From Rhizobium sp. ZPR4 (GTDB lineage Bacteria; Pseudomonadota; Alphaproteobacteria; Rhizobiales; Rhizobiaceae): DNA of 64,000 bases. The notes beneath the pieces are model-generated. The model ran no database searches. It worked only from the letters and a program-made list of their open reading frames with translations, and had not been told where the DNA came from. A program made the position numbers and the translations under genes. Every line of letters begins with the position of its first letter. Positions within the stretch are counted from its first letter, which is position 1. Positions 37,163-46,685 of the stretch are shown piece by piece. The DNA is taken from contig NZ_CP157969.1 in the NCBI RefSeq assembly GCF_040215725.1, positions 992,001 through 1,056,000 of the forward strand. The letters run 5' to 3'.

Positions 37163-37693
37163 TCATCTCGATGAAGGAAAGATACCCGTCCATGCGATGC
37201 AATACTGCACTGTCAGTGTCGGCATCGTATTGTCATGCATGACCGTCGACCCGGTTGTCTGCGTCGCAGTTTGTGATGTTGTGATCGGAGTGGCTCCGCT
37301 TATGTCCGTCGCATACATCGTATCTCCGCTAAGTGAGGCGAGTTCGACCGATGAGCTTATGGATGTGGCGTTGGCTTCACCCGTGGTCGCATTATACGGA
37401 TGCGTGTGCGATGGCATTTGCGTAGGCAGAAGCGTTATGTTTTCGCTGCCGCTGGATTGACCGATCACATAGGCCGACAGGCCCGGTCCGGTACCCTGAT
37501 GTATCGGTACGCGTCCGGAAAGATTGGGGGTCGCAAATGTGGTTATGCCATCGCCGCCATATGTCGTGCCGATAAGCATGAACAATTCGTCATATAGGGA
37601 AATAGGCTGCAGGGAATTGTCGCAGGGCAGCCATCCGCTCGGCACTCGGGAGAAGCCAAAAAGCCGGATTTCTCCGAGAAAGGGAGTGCTCAT
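37163..37693 (-). CDS. Phage tail-collar domain protein (MdpB-like), copy B
   Basis: 176 residues from ATG 37693 (MSTPFLGEIRLFGF), with GGAGGA before it; the frame to 37711 adds six residues. It shows LFMLIGTTYGGDGITTFATPNL, HxH in MPSHTHP, Thr/Ser-rich middle (SISSSVELASLSGD), and end YCIAWTGIFPS. The most divergent of the three copies. It lies 27 bases before copy A in the same operon. Confidence 0.85.
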   Translation of the reverse strand: MSTPFLGEIRLFGFSRVPSGWLPCDNSLQPISLYDELFMLIGTTYGGDGITTFATPNLSGRVPIHQGTGPGLSAYVIGQSSGSENITLLPTQMPSHTHPYNATTGEANATSISSSVELASLSGDTMYATDISGATPITTSQTATQTTGSTVMHDNTMPTLTVQYCIAWTGIFPSSR

Positions 37694-37729
37694 CGTCGAT
37701 CCTCCGAACAATGGGTTGATAAGGCGTAA

Positions 37730-38260
37730 TCAGCTGCTGGAGGGAAAAACTCCCGACAGCGCAATGCAATAACTTATCACGTCGTAAGGCTGCATATTGT
37801 CATGCGGCTGGCCATTGCCCGCCGGCGTTACAGTCTGGTTCGCCAGCACGACCTGACCGCCGCTGGACGCGCCGTAGATATCGGCGCTATTGGTTCCATA
37901 AAGGGCATTGCCGGGGTTGCGTACGGTGCCGTTGCTGGTGGTTCCAGTTGCCAGATGAATGTGCTGAGGTAATTGCTGTTCAAGCAAGGTCACACTTTCA
38001 ACGCCACCAGTTTCACCAATCTCGTAAGGCGTAGGCTGCCACGCGGGATCGCGGGAGGATCCAAATCCGACAGGCGTACGGCTCTGCAGATTGGGCAAGG
38101 CAAAAGTCGTCACTCCATCACCGCCGTAATGCGTGCCCAAGAGGGAAAACAAGGCCTGATTCTGGCTGACGTTCAGGAGCTGACCGTCACACAGAGCAAA
38201 GCCTCTGGGCGCAAACGGAAACCCTGTGAGCATGATCTGGCCGAGAAAATATTCTGACAT
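37730..38260 (-). CDS. Phage tail-collar domain protein (MdpB-like), copy C
   Basis: 176 residues; begins MSEYFLGQIMLTGFPFAPRGF, has LFSLLGTHYGGDGVTTFALPNL, HxH in LPQHIHL, and end YCIALSGVFPS. First gene of the operon, with an AT-rich promoter-like region upstream (38265-38400). The three copies share an end-to-end pattern but differ in the central loop (about residues 100-150), where phage collars vary for receptor choice. Confidence 0.85.
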   Translation of the reverse strand: MSEYFLGQIMLTGFPFAPRGFALCDGQLLNVSQNQALFSLLGTHYGGDGVTTFALPNLQSRTPVGFGSSRDPAWQPTPYEIGETGGVESVTLLEQQLPQHIHLATGTTSNGTVRNPGNALYGTNSADIYGASSGGQVVLANQTVTPAGNGQPHDNMQPYDVISYCIALSGVFPSSS

Positions 38261-38962
38261 ACCATACCTCTGAATATTCCAATGATATCAAATGCCATCA
38301 TCATTCAATCATGGCGATAAATGCAAGAACAAATTAGACCATCTAAGGTGTAAAAGTTTTGATCGGAATTTCAATTTTTTAATACTTCGAGTTGTGTATC
38401 AGATGAAGACATGCCGAAACGTCGTTTGGCAAATAGCTACCGCGCATTAAGTATAGAGCCGCAGATATTCCCAAGCCCTGGATGTAATCGGGTTGTAAAA
38501 AGGCGGGTGACTGCGTGATCCCGCAGATCTTTTGACCATCCACTTCTCGGGATGACGTTTTCGATCGGCCTGGTTTGAACGCTTGCTCCAAGCGATACTC
38601 GATTATGCTCAAACAGGCGGTTCCCCAAATGGGCTTCCACGTGCCGGCTCCCTGCACGATGTAACTGGCGAAGGAAGACAGGGTGAGCCGCCGTGATTGA
38701 ATCGGCAGAAAAATGCTATCCGGTCGATAACAATGCGCCGTACTTGCCGATTTAAGCACGGGGTCAACGTTCGATACCGTCTTTCAAGGCGGAAAGAGGG
38801 ACGTTCTACCACCGGCAAATGACTGCGAGTGCAGGCGTTTGCTTACGTTGGGCTCAAACGAACATGACCAGCCGCAATCGGGTAACCTGACGCAGCACGA
38901 CGAGCCTATTCAAGAAGAAGCCGTCGGGAATGATCGGTCCGGACCGGGATTTGAGGCATCGC
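38261..38962. other. Intergenic region before the tail-collar operon
   Basis: 702 bases. The right-hand neighbour is the 3' end of the autotransporter gene. Bases 38265-38400 are AT-rich and probably hold the collar operon promoter. The rest contains a minus-strand frame of 126 codons (38379-38759) without a recognisable domain or ribosome site, which I do not accept as a gene. Confidence 0.4.
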
Positions 38963-41900
38963 TTAAAACTTCTTGGCTGCAGCGACCTTGGCACCGACGG
39001 ATTTCTGCCCGTCACCCTCGATGTTGAAGAGCAGGCTTGTATCGAGCATCCAGAAGTTCATGGTCTGCAGCTGCAATCCGGCTGTAACGGCACCGAAAGC
39101 GCCGGCGCCGTCGAGGCCAGAGAAGCCACCGGTGAGGCCGAGCTTCGGTGTTAGTTTGCTACCGCTCTCCAGCACGAAGGAGCGCGCGATCTCAGCACCC
39201 AGGCTGACACGGAACTGGTCCTCGTTGAAGCCGTCGATGGCGATAGCGTCACCGGAGCTATTCTTGACGGTATAGTCGTCGACCTTTTCCGAGAAGTAGA
39301 TCGCACGCAGTTTTGGCGAGATCGTCGTGTCCTCGTCAAGGTTCCATTGACCTTCGATCGAAGTGTCGGCCATCCAGCGTGTCGTCTTGAAATTGCCGTC
39401 CCAGAACTGGGTGTTGATCGTGTTGCTGGACCCGCCATAGCGCAGGCTGCCGTTCCAGAACACGCCCTTGCCGATCTCCAGTGAGGCATAGGGTCCCGCA
39501 AGCCAGCCATTGCCTGTCAGCTCGGCGTCCTCATCGGTCGGATCCGTCATGCGGTCATAATGGAAGGACAGGCCGATCAGCGCATGGTCGGAGATCAGAT
39601 AATCCGCCCCCATGTTGATCATGGCAAAGCTGCCCCACTTGCTGGTGCTGTCGTTCTTGTTCTTGTCGTCATGAGCGAGGAATGCGCCGCCGATCCAGAC
39701 GTTGAAGGGCGCGGAAGCAGCATCGGCATCGCCGCCGGCCGCCCGCATCTGCGCCAGGCTGGTGGAAAAGCCGAGCGTCATGCCCTCTTCGGACGGCATC
39801 ATGCGTGCGGTGATCGGATCGGTCGCCTTCTGCATCTGCCGGCGCTGCAGGAGCCCCGGCACCTCGATGGTATTTGCGATCATGTTCTGCCGGGACCGCA
39901 CGAAATCATGCACGAGATTATCGATATCCTCGGCCACCTTGCCGGCATCATAGCTGACATTATAGGTGATCGTTGCCGTATTGGAGGTTCCGAGCGCGCT
40001 GACGAGCTTGTAGCCGACGCGTATCTGGCCGGAATAGGCTGGGTTCAGCGTATAGTGCAGATACCAGCCAACCGGAGCCGCGGCAGGTCCCGCCTGCGCC
40101 AGCTGTCCCTGGATGATCGTCGCGGTGCCGGCATTGGCAGGCTCCACAAACGCGAGGACCCCGGAGGTGAACGGGCCGCCGGTCGCGCCACGATTGAGGT
40201 AGACGTCGGGAGGCGTCGATCCTGCCGGCACGTTGACGACCATGTCAAGAACGGTGACGGATTGGGTCCTCACCTTCAACGTATAGGAGGCTGTTCCCGT
40301 CGCGCCGTTGCCGTCGCGAACTTGGACGGTGAAGCTGTAGTCGCCTTGCGTGCCGGTCGCCAGCGGGCCGGTCAACTGACCGGTCGAGATATTGAGCACC
40401 AAGCCGTTCGGTAGACTGCCCGAGGCAAGACTGTAGATCTTCGTACCGGTTCCGCCGGTTGCCGAGATCTGCTGGCTGTAGGCCTCGCCCGCCATGGCAT
40501 CGGTCAGCGCTCCGCCGGCTGGCGAGAAGACGAAGGTGGTCGGCGGCGGTGCAATCGCGATCGTATAGGCGGCAGACGTCGTGGCGCCGTTGGCGTCGGT
40601 GGCTGTGACGGAGAAACTGTAATTGCCTGAGGTCGTCGGTGTGCCGGTGATTGCGCCCGTCGAGTGGTTGAGTGCAAGCCCGGGCGGCAGCGTACCCGTG
40701 GCGCTGTAGCCGTAGGGGCTGGTTCCGCCCGAAGCGGTGACTGTCTGGCTATAGGCGGTGCTGACCATGCCAGCCGGCAGGGCACCGCTCGCCGGCGAGA
40801 ATGACAGTGTCGGTGGCGTGATGGTGATGCTCACCGTCGCTGGCGGCGAGGCGCCGGAGGCGTTGGTTGCGGTATAGGTGAAACTGTCTGAACCGCTATA
40901 GCCTGATGCCGGCGTATAGGTAATGGATGTTCCCGATGCGATCGCCGTCCCATGGCTGGCTCCGGTTGCGATCGCGACCGAGGCCGCCACACCGCCCGTG
41001 ATGTTGAGCGTGATCGCATTGTTTGATGAGTTGGCGGCAACGGATGACGCAACGTTGCCGGCGACCGGTGGTTGGACGCCGACCGTGAGCGTATAGGCTC
41101 TGGAAGCGGTGAAGGGGCCAGAGCCGCCCGAGCTATCGGTTGCCATGACGGTGAAGTTGAATGTGCCGGATGCTGTCGGCGTACCGGAGAGGATGCCGGC
41201 CGAGGAAAATGCTACGCCCGGCGGAAGGGCGCCGGCCGACAGGCTAAAGGTGTGCGGGCTGGTACCACCCGCAGCCGTGATCGTCTGGCTATAGGCAGCG
41301 GCCACGGTCGCGGCGGGAAGCGTTGTCGGCGCGATCGTGATTGTCGGCGCGCCGATGGTGATGCTGTAGGCCTGTGAGCCTGTAAACGAGAGGCTGTCCT
41401 TTGCGGTGACGGTGAAGTTGAAGGTGCCGCCTGTGCTTGGTGTCCCTGAGAGTACACCGGCGGAGGAAAGCGCCACACCCACCGGTAGGGTGCCTGCCGT
41501 TAGCGAATAGGTGTAGCCACCGGTACCGCCCGAGGCTGTGAGGGTCTGACTATAGGCGGTTCCGGCTGTACCCGCCGGTAAGGTAGCCGGCGCAATCGTG
41601 ATCGTCGGCGCGCCGATAGTGATGCTGTAGGCCTGTGAGCCGGAAAAGGTGAGACTATCGGTTGCTTTGACGGTGAAGTTGAAGGTGCCGCCTGCGGTCG
41701 GTGTGCCCGAGAGCACGCCACCTGAGGAAAGCGCCACACCCGCCGGCAGGGTACCCGTCGTTAGTGAATAGGTGTAGCCGCCGGTACCGCCCGAGGCCGT
41801 AAGCGTCTGACTATAGGCGGTCCCGGCTGTACCTGCCGGCAAGGTAGCCGGCGTGATCGTGATTGTCGGCGCGCCGATAGTGATGCTGTAGGCCTGTGAG

Positions 41901-44320
41901 CCGGAAAATGTGAGACTATCGGTTGCTTTGACGGTGAAGTTGAAGGTGCCGCCTGCGGTCGGTGTGCCTGAGAGTACGCCACCTGAGGAAAGCGCCACAC
42001 CAGGGGGAAGGCTGCCAGTCGTCAGGCTGTAGCTATAGCCGCCAGCGCCGCCCGAGGCCGTAAGCGTCTGGTTATAGGCGGTTCCGGCTGTACCCGCTGG
42101 CAACGTTGCCGGTGCGATCGTGATCGTCGGTGTGCCGATGGTGATGCTATAGGCTTGGGAACCGGTAAATGCGTGACTGTCGGTTGCAGTGAGGGTGAAG
42201 TTGAAGGTGCCGCCTGTGGTCGGTATGCCTGAGAGCACGCCGCCTGAGGAAAGCGCCACACCAGGGGGAAGGTTGCCAGTCGTCAGGCTGTAGCTATAAC
42301 CGCCGATGCCGCCGGAGGCCGCAAGCGTCTGGCTATAGGCGGTTCCGGCTGTACCCGCTGGCAATGTTGACGGTGTAATACTGATCGTCGGTGCCGAGAT
42401 GGTCAGTGTGTAGGCCCGCGAGCCCGTAAAGGGGCCGGTGCCTGTGGAACTGTCCGTCGCAGTGATAGTGAAATTAAAGGTCCCGGCAGCGGTCGGTGTT
42501 CCGGAAAGCACGCCGCTCGAGGAGAGCGCTATGCCCGCCGGAAGGAACCCGGAAGTCAGACTATAATTATAGGAGCCGGTACCGCCCGAGGCTGTGATGG
42601 TCTGACTATAGGCTGCCTCCGCCGTCCCGGAAGGCAAAGAAGACGGGCTAACTGCGATCGTCGGCGCAGAAACGCTCAAACTGTAAGCCCTCGAACCGGT
42701 GAACGGCCCGGTCCCGGTCGAACTATCTGTTGCCGTGATGGTGAAGTTGAACGTGCCTCCTGCTGTCGGCGTGCCGGAAAGAGCACCTCCGGATGAGAGG
42801 GTCAAGCCGGCAGGAAGAGTACCCGCGGTGACCGCAAAGCTATAGGAGCTGGTGCCGCCCGATGCTGTGACGGTTTGGCTGTAGGCCGCCGCCACGGTCG
42901 CTGCTGGAAGCGTCGTCGGTGCAACCGCGATCGTCGGGGCCGCAATGGTCAGGCTGTAGACCCTGGAGGCGGAGAATGGTGCACCGGTCCCGGTCGAGCT
43001 ATCCGTTGCGGTGACGGTGAAGCTGAACGTGCCTCCCGCCGTCGGCGTACCGGAAAGAGCACCTCCCGATGATAGCGTCAAACCGGCAGGAAGGGAGCCG
43101 CCGGTGACCGCAAAGCTATAGGAGCTGGTGCCACCCGATGCTGTGATGGTCTCGCTGTAGGCGGTTCCGACCACGCCCGCCGATAAGGAAGATGGGCTCA
43201 CCGAGATCGTCGGCGCGGCAATCGTTATGCTGTAGGCATTTGAACTGGTGAATGGCCCTGTACCCGTCGAGCTGTCGGTTACGGTGATGCTAAAGTTGTA
43301 TGTGCCCGCCCCTGTGGGCGTGCCGGTAATCGCGCCGGTCGACGACGACAGGCTCAAACCGCTCGGAAGAGAACCTGCGGTGATTGCGTAGGTGTAGGGG
43401 CTACTGCCGCCGGTGGCGCTGACGGCCTGGCTATAGGCGGTCGCAATAGCGCCAAATGCCAGCGTCGACGGGCTGAGCGTGATCGTGGGCGTGCCGACGG
43501 TTATCGTCACCGTGGCCGGCGTGGAAGTCCCGCCAGCATTCGTCGCGGTATAGGTGAAACTATCCGGACCGGCATAGCTTGCATTGGGCGTATAGGTGAT
43601 GGAGGTGCCGCTGGCCGTCGCAGTTCCGTGGGACGCCTGGGTCCCGATGGCCACCGATGATGCCGTTCCCCCGGAGAGGTTCAGGGCAATCGAATTTGAA
43701 CTGCTGCCATAGCTCACCGTTGCGCTGACCGGACCGGCAACGGGTGCCGGTACGGTAGACGCAATTGCGATATTGACGGTGAAGGAACTCGCGCCCGCAT
43801 CCACCAAGGTGAAGGTGTCGCTGGTGGCTCCATCGCCGTTGTTCGTGTAGATGAACGTCCCGGCGGCGGCGTTGTAGCGGCTTATCGAGCCATGCTGCGG
43901 AGAGACTACGCCTGGATCGTTAATGGGATTAAGACCAGCGCCGTTGCACTCAGTGCCGATGGTGACGTTAAGCGACCCGCCAGATGCCATCGGACTTGTC
44001 GACGGTGTCGTATGTGAGTCGGGGAAGTTGAAGACGGTGCAAGCGGCGTAGGCCACGCTGGGAACTGCCAGCGATAAACCAACGCAAAAGAGAGCAACGA
44101 GCAGTACCACCCTGAGCAGCAGCATATAGGCGCTCGCGCCGGCAGCCACTGCCCTTGCGGTTATTTCAAAGACCTGCTCCGCCTTCGGCATGGCACCGCG
44201 CTGGCGGATTTCAATCTGGCCACTTTGCGAAATGCAGCTATCATCCCTAGACCGGGATTTTCCTCTGGAAAGTCCGAGCTGTTCGTCGCCTGTCATTTGC
44301 CCAACCCAAAGACCGAACAC
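38963..44320 (-). CDS. Autotransporter with putative-Ig (He_PIG) repeats
   Basis: Very long surface protein, up to 1785 residues. Likely start ATG 44191 (MPKAEQVFEIT) rather than 44320, followed by an extended signal segment MLLLRVVLLVALFCVGLSLA ending near AYA-ACT. The passenger has a Big/Ig-like domain (about 190-276), nine tandem Ig-like repeats (277 to ~1084), another Ig-like domain (~1085-1168) and two more He_PIG repeats to about 1352. Each repeat shows YSQT.TASGG...LP.G..LSS.G.LSGTPT. From about 1535 there is a C-terminal beta-barrel (FNVWIGGAFLAHDDK to VGAKVAAAKKF) ending in Phe. It probably displays an adhesin on the cell surface by the type V route. Ligand unknown. Confidence 0.9.
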   Translation of the reverse strand: MFGLWVGQMTGDEQLGLSRGKSRSRDDSCISQSGQIEIRQRGAMPKAEQVFEITARAVAAGASAYMLLLRVVLLVALFCVGLSLAVPSVAYAACTVFNFPDSHTTPSTSPMASGGSLNVTIGTECNGAGLNPINDPGVVSPQHGSISRYNAAAGTFIYTNNGDGATSDTFTLVDAGASSFTVNIAIASTVPAPVAGPVSATVSYGSSSNSIALNLSGGTASSVAIGTQASHGTATASGTSITYTPNASYAGPDSFTYTATNAGGTSTPATVTITVGTPTITLSPSTLAFGAIATAYSQAVSATGGSSPYTYAITAGSLPSGLSLSSSTGAITGTPTGAGTYNFSITVTDSSTGTGPFTSSNAYSITIAAPTISVSPSSLSAGVVGTAYSETITASGGTSSYSFAVTGGSLPAGLTLSSGGALSGTPTAGGTFSFTVTATDSSTGTGAPFSASRVYSLTIAAPTIAVAPTTLPAATVAAAYSQTVTASGGTSSYSFAVTAGTLPAGLTLSSGGALSGTPTAGGTFNFTITATDSSTGTGPFTGSRAYSLSVSAPTIAVSPSSLPSGTAEAAYSQTITASGGTGSYNYSLTSGFLPAGIALSSSGVLSGTPTAAGTFNFTITATDSSTGTGPFTGSRAYTLTISAPTISITPSTLPAGTAGTAYSQTLAASGGIGGYSYSLTTGNLPPGVALSSGGVLSGIPTTGGTFNFTLTATDSHAFTGSQAYSITIGTPTITIAPATLPAGTAGTAYNQTLTASGGAGGYSYSLTTGSLPPGVALSSGGVLSGTPTAGGTFNFTVKATDSLTFSGSQAYSITIGAPTITITPATLPAGTAGTAYSQTLTASGGTGGYTYSLTTGTLPAGVALSSGGVLSGTPTAGGTFNFTVKATDSLTFSGSQAYSITIGAPTITIAPATLPAGTAGTAYSQTLTASGGTGGYTYSLTAGTLPVGVALSSAGVLSGTPSTGGTFNFTVTAKDSLSFTGSQAYSITIGAPTITIAPTTLPAATVAAAYSQTITAAGGTSPHTFSLSAGALPPGVAFSSAGILSGTPTASGTFNFTVMATDSSGGSGPFTASRAYTLTVGVQPPVAGNVASSVAANSSNNAITLNITGGVAASVAIATGASHGTAIASGTSITYTPASGYSGSDSFTYTATNASGASPPATVSITITPPTLSFSPASGALPAGMVSTAYSQTVTASGGTSPYGYSATGTLPPGLALNHSTGAITGTPTTSGNYSFSVTATDANGATTSAAYTIAIAPPPTTFVFSPAGGALTDAMAGEAYSQQISATGGTGTKIYSLASGSLPNGLVLNISTGQLTGPLATGTQGDYSFTVQVRDGNGATGTASYTLKVRTQSVTVLDMVVNVPAGSTPPDVYLNRGATGGPFTSGVLAFVEPANAGTATIIQGQLAQAGPAAAPVGWYLHYTLNPAYSGQIRVGYKLVSALGTSNTATITYNVSYDAGKVAEDIDNLVHDFVRSRQNMIANTIEVPGLLQRRQMQKATDPITARMMPSEEGMTLGFSTSLAQMRAAGGDADAASAPFNVWIGGAFLAHDDKNKNDSTSKWGSFAMINMGADYLISDHALIGLSFHYDRMTDPTDEDAELTGNGWLAGPYASLEIGKGVFWNGSLRYGGSSNTINTQFWDGNFKTTRWMADTSIEGQWNLDEDTTISPKLRAIYFSEKVDDYTVKNSSGDAIAIDGFNEDQFRVSLGAEIARSFVLESGSKLTPKLGLTGGFSGLDGAGAFGAVTAGLQLQTMNFWMLDTSLLFNIEGDGQKSVGAKVAAAKKF
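41348..42391 (-). repeat. Four tandem 261-base repeats inside the autotransporter gene
   Basis: Repeat units 5 to 8 of the Ig-like array each span exactly 261 bases (87 codons) and are highly alike at DNA level. Unit 9 starts at 41347 and unit 5 at 42391, so the four units fill exactly 1044 bases. Units 1-4 are older and longer (about 90-92 codons). The regular array is a substrate for unequal recombination. Confidence 0.85.
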
Positions 44321-44762
44321 ACTCTGCTATGAAAAGCAGGAAGTTGCTCCCATGCTTGCCCGTCTGCATTGTAACTGCAGTCCATCTACTCAATCACAGT
44401 AGTATCGGAAGCAATATGAAAGGCAATTTTCAATTGCCGAAAAACGCGATGGTTGGTTCATTTGGAATCAATTATTCAATCAAATGTTGTAGATCGGCAA
44501 CATTGCTCATTCCGTCTGTTTGCTTGGCATCCAAGGCCCGCGGCAAGGGAAGCCGGTGACAAGCCATGTTCCATGGCTGTCGGTCGGAAGCGAAGACACA
44601 GTTGATCGAACGGCAGGTCGTAAAATGGTTGGCAACCGCCTTGAAGTCATCAATTGAGACAACAGCGGCGTAAGCGGGCTGACGGCGCTTTCGTGACAAA
44701 CACCCGATGTTCGCGGAGACATTTCGTTTCGTCGATCCGAGAACCTCAAGACGTGTCGAAAT
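44321..44762. other. Intergenic region without a recognised gene
   Basis: 442 bases between the autotransporter start and the stop of the QuiC1-type gene. AT-rich around 44400-44500, where the autotransporter promoter may lie. No supported gene. Confidence 0.4.
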
Positions 44763-46661
44763 TTACTCCTTCGGAACGCCTTCAGGTCTCAGAGTCTTCT
44801 TAAGCGCCGCAATGCGGAATATGGCGTTAGGGGCGCCATAGCCAGTATAGCCGCGCCGCTGGACGATCTCGAAGAAGAAACCTTCACCGAAAGTGTCGCT
44901 GTAGAGTTGGAAATAGTCGCCCTGATCGTCACGGTCGTAGAGGATATTGTTGGCTTTCAGCCGCTCGGTGAGTTCCGGATCAAGCCCGAAGCGGGCCTCG
45001 ACGTCGCCGTAATAGTTCGGCGAGATGGAAAGCGGCCTGAAGCCATTCCTGAAAAGGCCCTCGGCCGTGGCAAAGATGTCATCGGTCTGGAAGGCCAGGT
45101 GCTGCACGCCCGACCCGAATTTTTCCGCGATGAAGTGACCGGCTAGCGTGCGGCGATTTTCGGCGCCGTTGAGCGTAATCCGCAACGCACCGTCAGCGCT
45201 CTCCACCACTTGGCTGCGCACGACACCGGCCGGATCGATGATGTCGACCATCGGTGTCTTCCGCATCTCGAAAATCGATGTGTAGAACAGGAGCCAGGTC
45301 AGCATCTCGTCATATGCCACCGTTTGGGCGACATGGTCGACACGCTTGAGGTGCACGGGTGCGGCCGGGCGGTCCCCGGCATCCTCGTCAACGGGCACAA
45401 AGTCGATTTCTGAGAAGCGGCCGAGATCGCTTTCGTTATCTATCAGATAGATCAGGCCGCCACCAACGCCACGGATTGCTGGTATTTTCACTTCGCCATC
45501 CGCGACCGGTTGCTCGAACGGCTCGGCATCAAGCGCGATCGCTCGGGCGAGTGCAGCGGCGGCGTCATCCACTGCAAGTGCCACTGCGTAAGCCGTCGTA
45601 CCGTGTACTGCGAACGAGGCATTGGCGAAGCCCTTGTCCTCGGTGTTGACGATAAGCCTGATGCCGCCTTGGCTAAAAAGGCTGACTTTTTTGGTCTTGT
45701 GCCGGGCGGTCTTGCGGAAGCCTAGGGTTTTGAGGATATTCCTGAGATCGGCGGCATCCTTCTCGTCGGCGGAAAATTCCACGAAGCCGACACTCTTGAC
45801 TTTCGCCCTGTCCGGCATGGCCGGAACCGACAAGGTCCTGACATTCGAGGATCGATATACCTGGTCTCCGAGGTAAATTAACGAGCGATGGCCGTCCGTG
45901 GCGATCGAGCGCGCGGAGCCGCCACGGAACTGGTCGTTGAAGATCTCCAGCGAAAAATAACCGTCATAGCCGGTCTCGGCGATCGCGGAGGTGAACGCCG
46001 TCACGGGGAGGTCGCCTTCACCCGGCATATTGCGGAAGTGGCGCGACCAATAGAGCAGGTCCATGTCGATCGACGGCGCGTCGGCGAGCTGGACGATGAA
46101 GATCTTCTCCTTCGGAATGGAGCGGATCGAGTTGATGTCGATCCTGCGCGACAGGGTGTGAAAGCTGTCGAGGATCAGGCCGATATTGGGATGGTCAGCG
46201 CGCCGCACGACTTCCCAGGCATCGCGGTGGTCATTGATGTGGCGCCCCCAGGCAAGTGCCTCATAACCAACACGCAGGCCGCGCTTCGCTGCGCGCTCGC
46301 CAAGCTCGCGAAAGTCGTCCGCCGCCCGATCGATCCCGCCCAACGACACCGGCGAGACGTTGGAACAGACGAGGACAAGATCGGTGCCGAGTTCCTGCAT
46401 GACGTCGAACTTGCGTTCGGCGCGATCGAAGGTGCGACTGCGATGCGTGGCCGGCATCCCCTCGAAATCGCGAAACGGCTGGAACAGCGTGATTTCCAGC
46501 CCGACGTCCCTGACCATCCGGCCGACATCTGCCGGAGATCCATCGAATGCCAGAAAATCATTTTCGAAGATCTCCACGCCATCAAATCCGGCGCGTGCAA
46601 TCGCCTCGAGCTTCTCCGGCAACTCCCCGCTGATGGATACCGTGGCGATGGACGTTTTCAT
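44763..46661 (-). CDS. quiC1: 3-dehydroshikimate dehydratase fused to HPPD-like domain (QuiC1 type)
   Basis: Two-domain protein of 632 residues. Residues 1-270 form a sugar-phosphate-isomerase/AP-endonuclease-like barrel (SIATVSISGELPEKLEAIARAGFDGVEIFENDF), the dehydroshikimate dehydratase that makes protocatechuate. Residues ~290-632 are a 4-hydroxyphenylpyruvate-dioxygenase-like vicinal-oxygen-chelate domain with iron-type ligands in RVDHVAQTV, GVQHLAFQTDD and FFFEIVQRRG. Pseudomonas QuiC1 has the same fusion; the role of its HPPD part is unclear. It follows a PEP-mutase-family gene by 24 bases. No quinate dehydrogenase or protocatechuate genes are in the window. Confidence 0.9.
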   Translation of the reverse strand: MKTSIATVSISGELPEKLEAIARAGFDGVEIFENDFLAFDGSPADVGRMVRDVGLEITLFQPFRDFEGMPATHRSRTFDRAERKFDVMQELGTDLVLVCSNVSPVSLGGIDRAADDFRELGERAAKRGLRVGYEALAWGRHINDHRDAWEVVRRADHPNIGLILDSFHTLSRRIDINSIRSIPKEKIFIVQLADAPSIDMDLLYWSRHFRNMPGEGDLPVTAFTSAIAETGYDGYFSLEIFNDQFRGGSARSIATDGHRSLIYLGDQVYRSSNVRTLSVPAMPDRAKVKSVGFVEFSADEKDAADLRNILKTLGFRKTARHKTKKVSLFSQGGIRLIVNTEDKGFANASFAVHGTTAYAVALAVDDAAAALARAIALDAEPFEQPVADGEVKIPAIRGVGGGLIYLIDNESDLGRFSEIDFVPVDEDAGDRPAAPVHLKRVDHVAQTVAYDEMLTWLLFYTSIFEMRKTPMVDIIDPAGVVRSQVVESADGALRITLNGAENRRTLAGHFIAEKFGSGVQHLAFQTDDIFATAEGLFRNGFRPLSISPNYYGDVEARFGLDPELTERLKANNILYDRDDQGDYFQLYSDTFGEGFFFEIVQRRGYTGYGAPNAIFRIAALKKTLRPEGVPKE

Positions 46662-46685
46662 GGCGTTACCCTCTAAGGATAGGTC

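Noticed and set aside
36602..38260. Prophage remnant
   Set aside because: Only collar-domain genes occur; no capsid, terminase, tail-tube, lysis or integrase gene and no attachment repeats seen.
38379..38759. 126-codon minus-strand frame before the collar operon
   Set aside because: No ribosome site, no known fold, composition rich in Ser/Arg/Cys; treated as non-coding.
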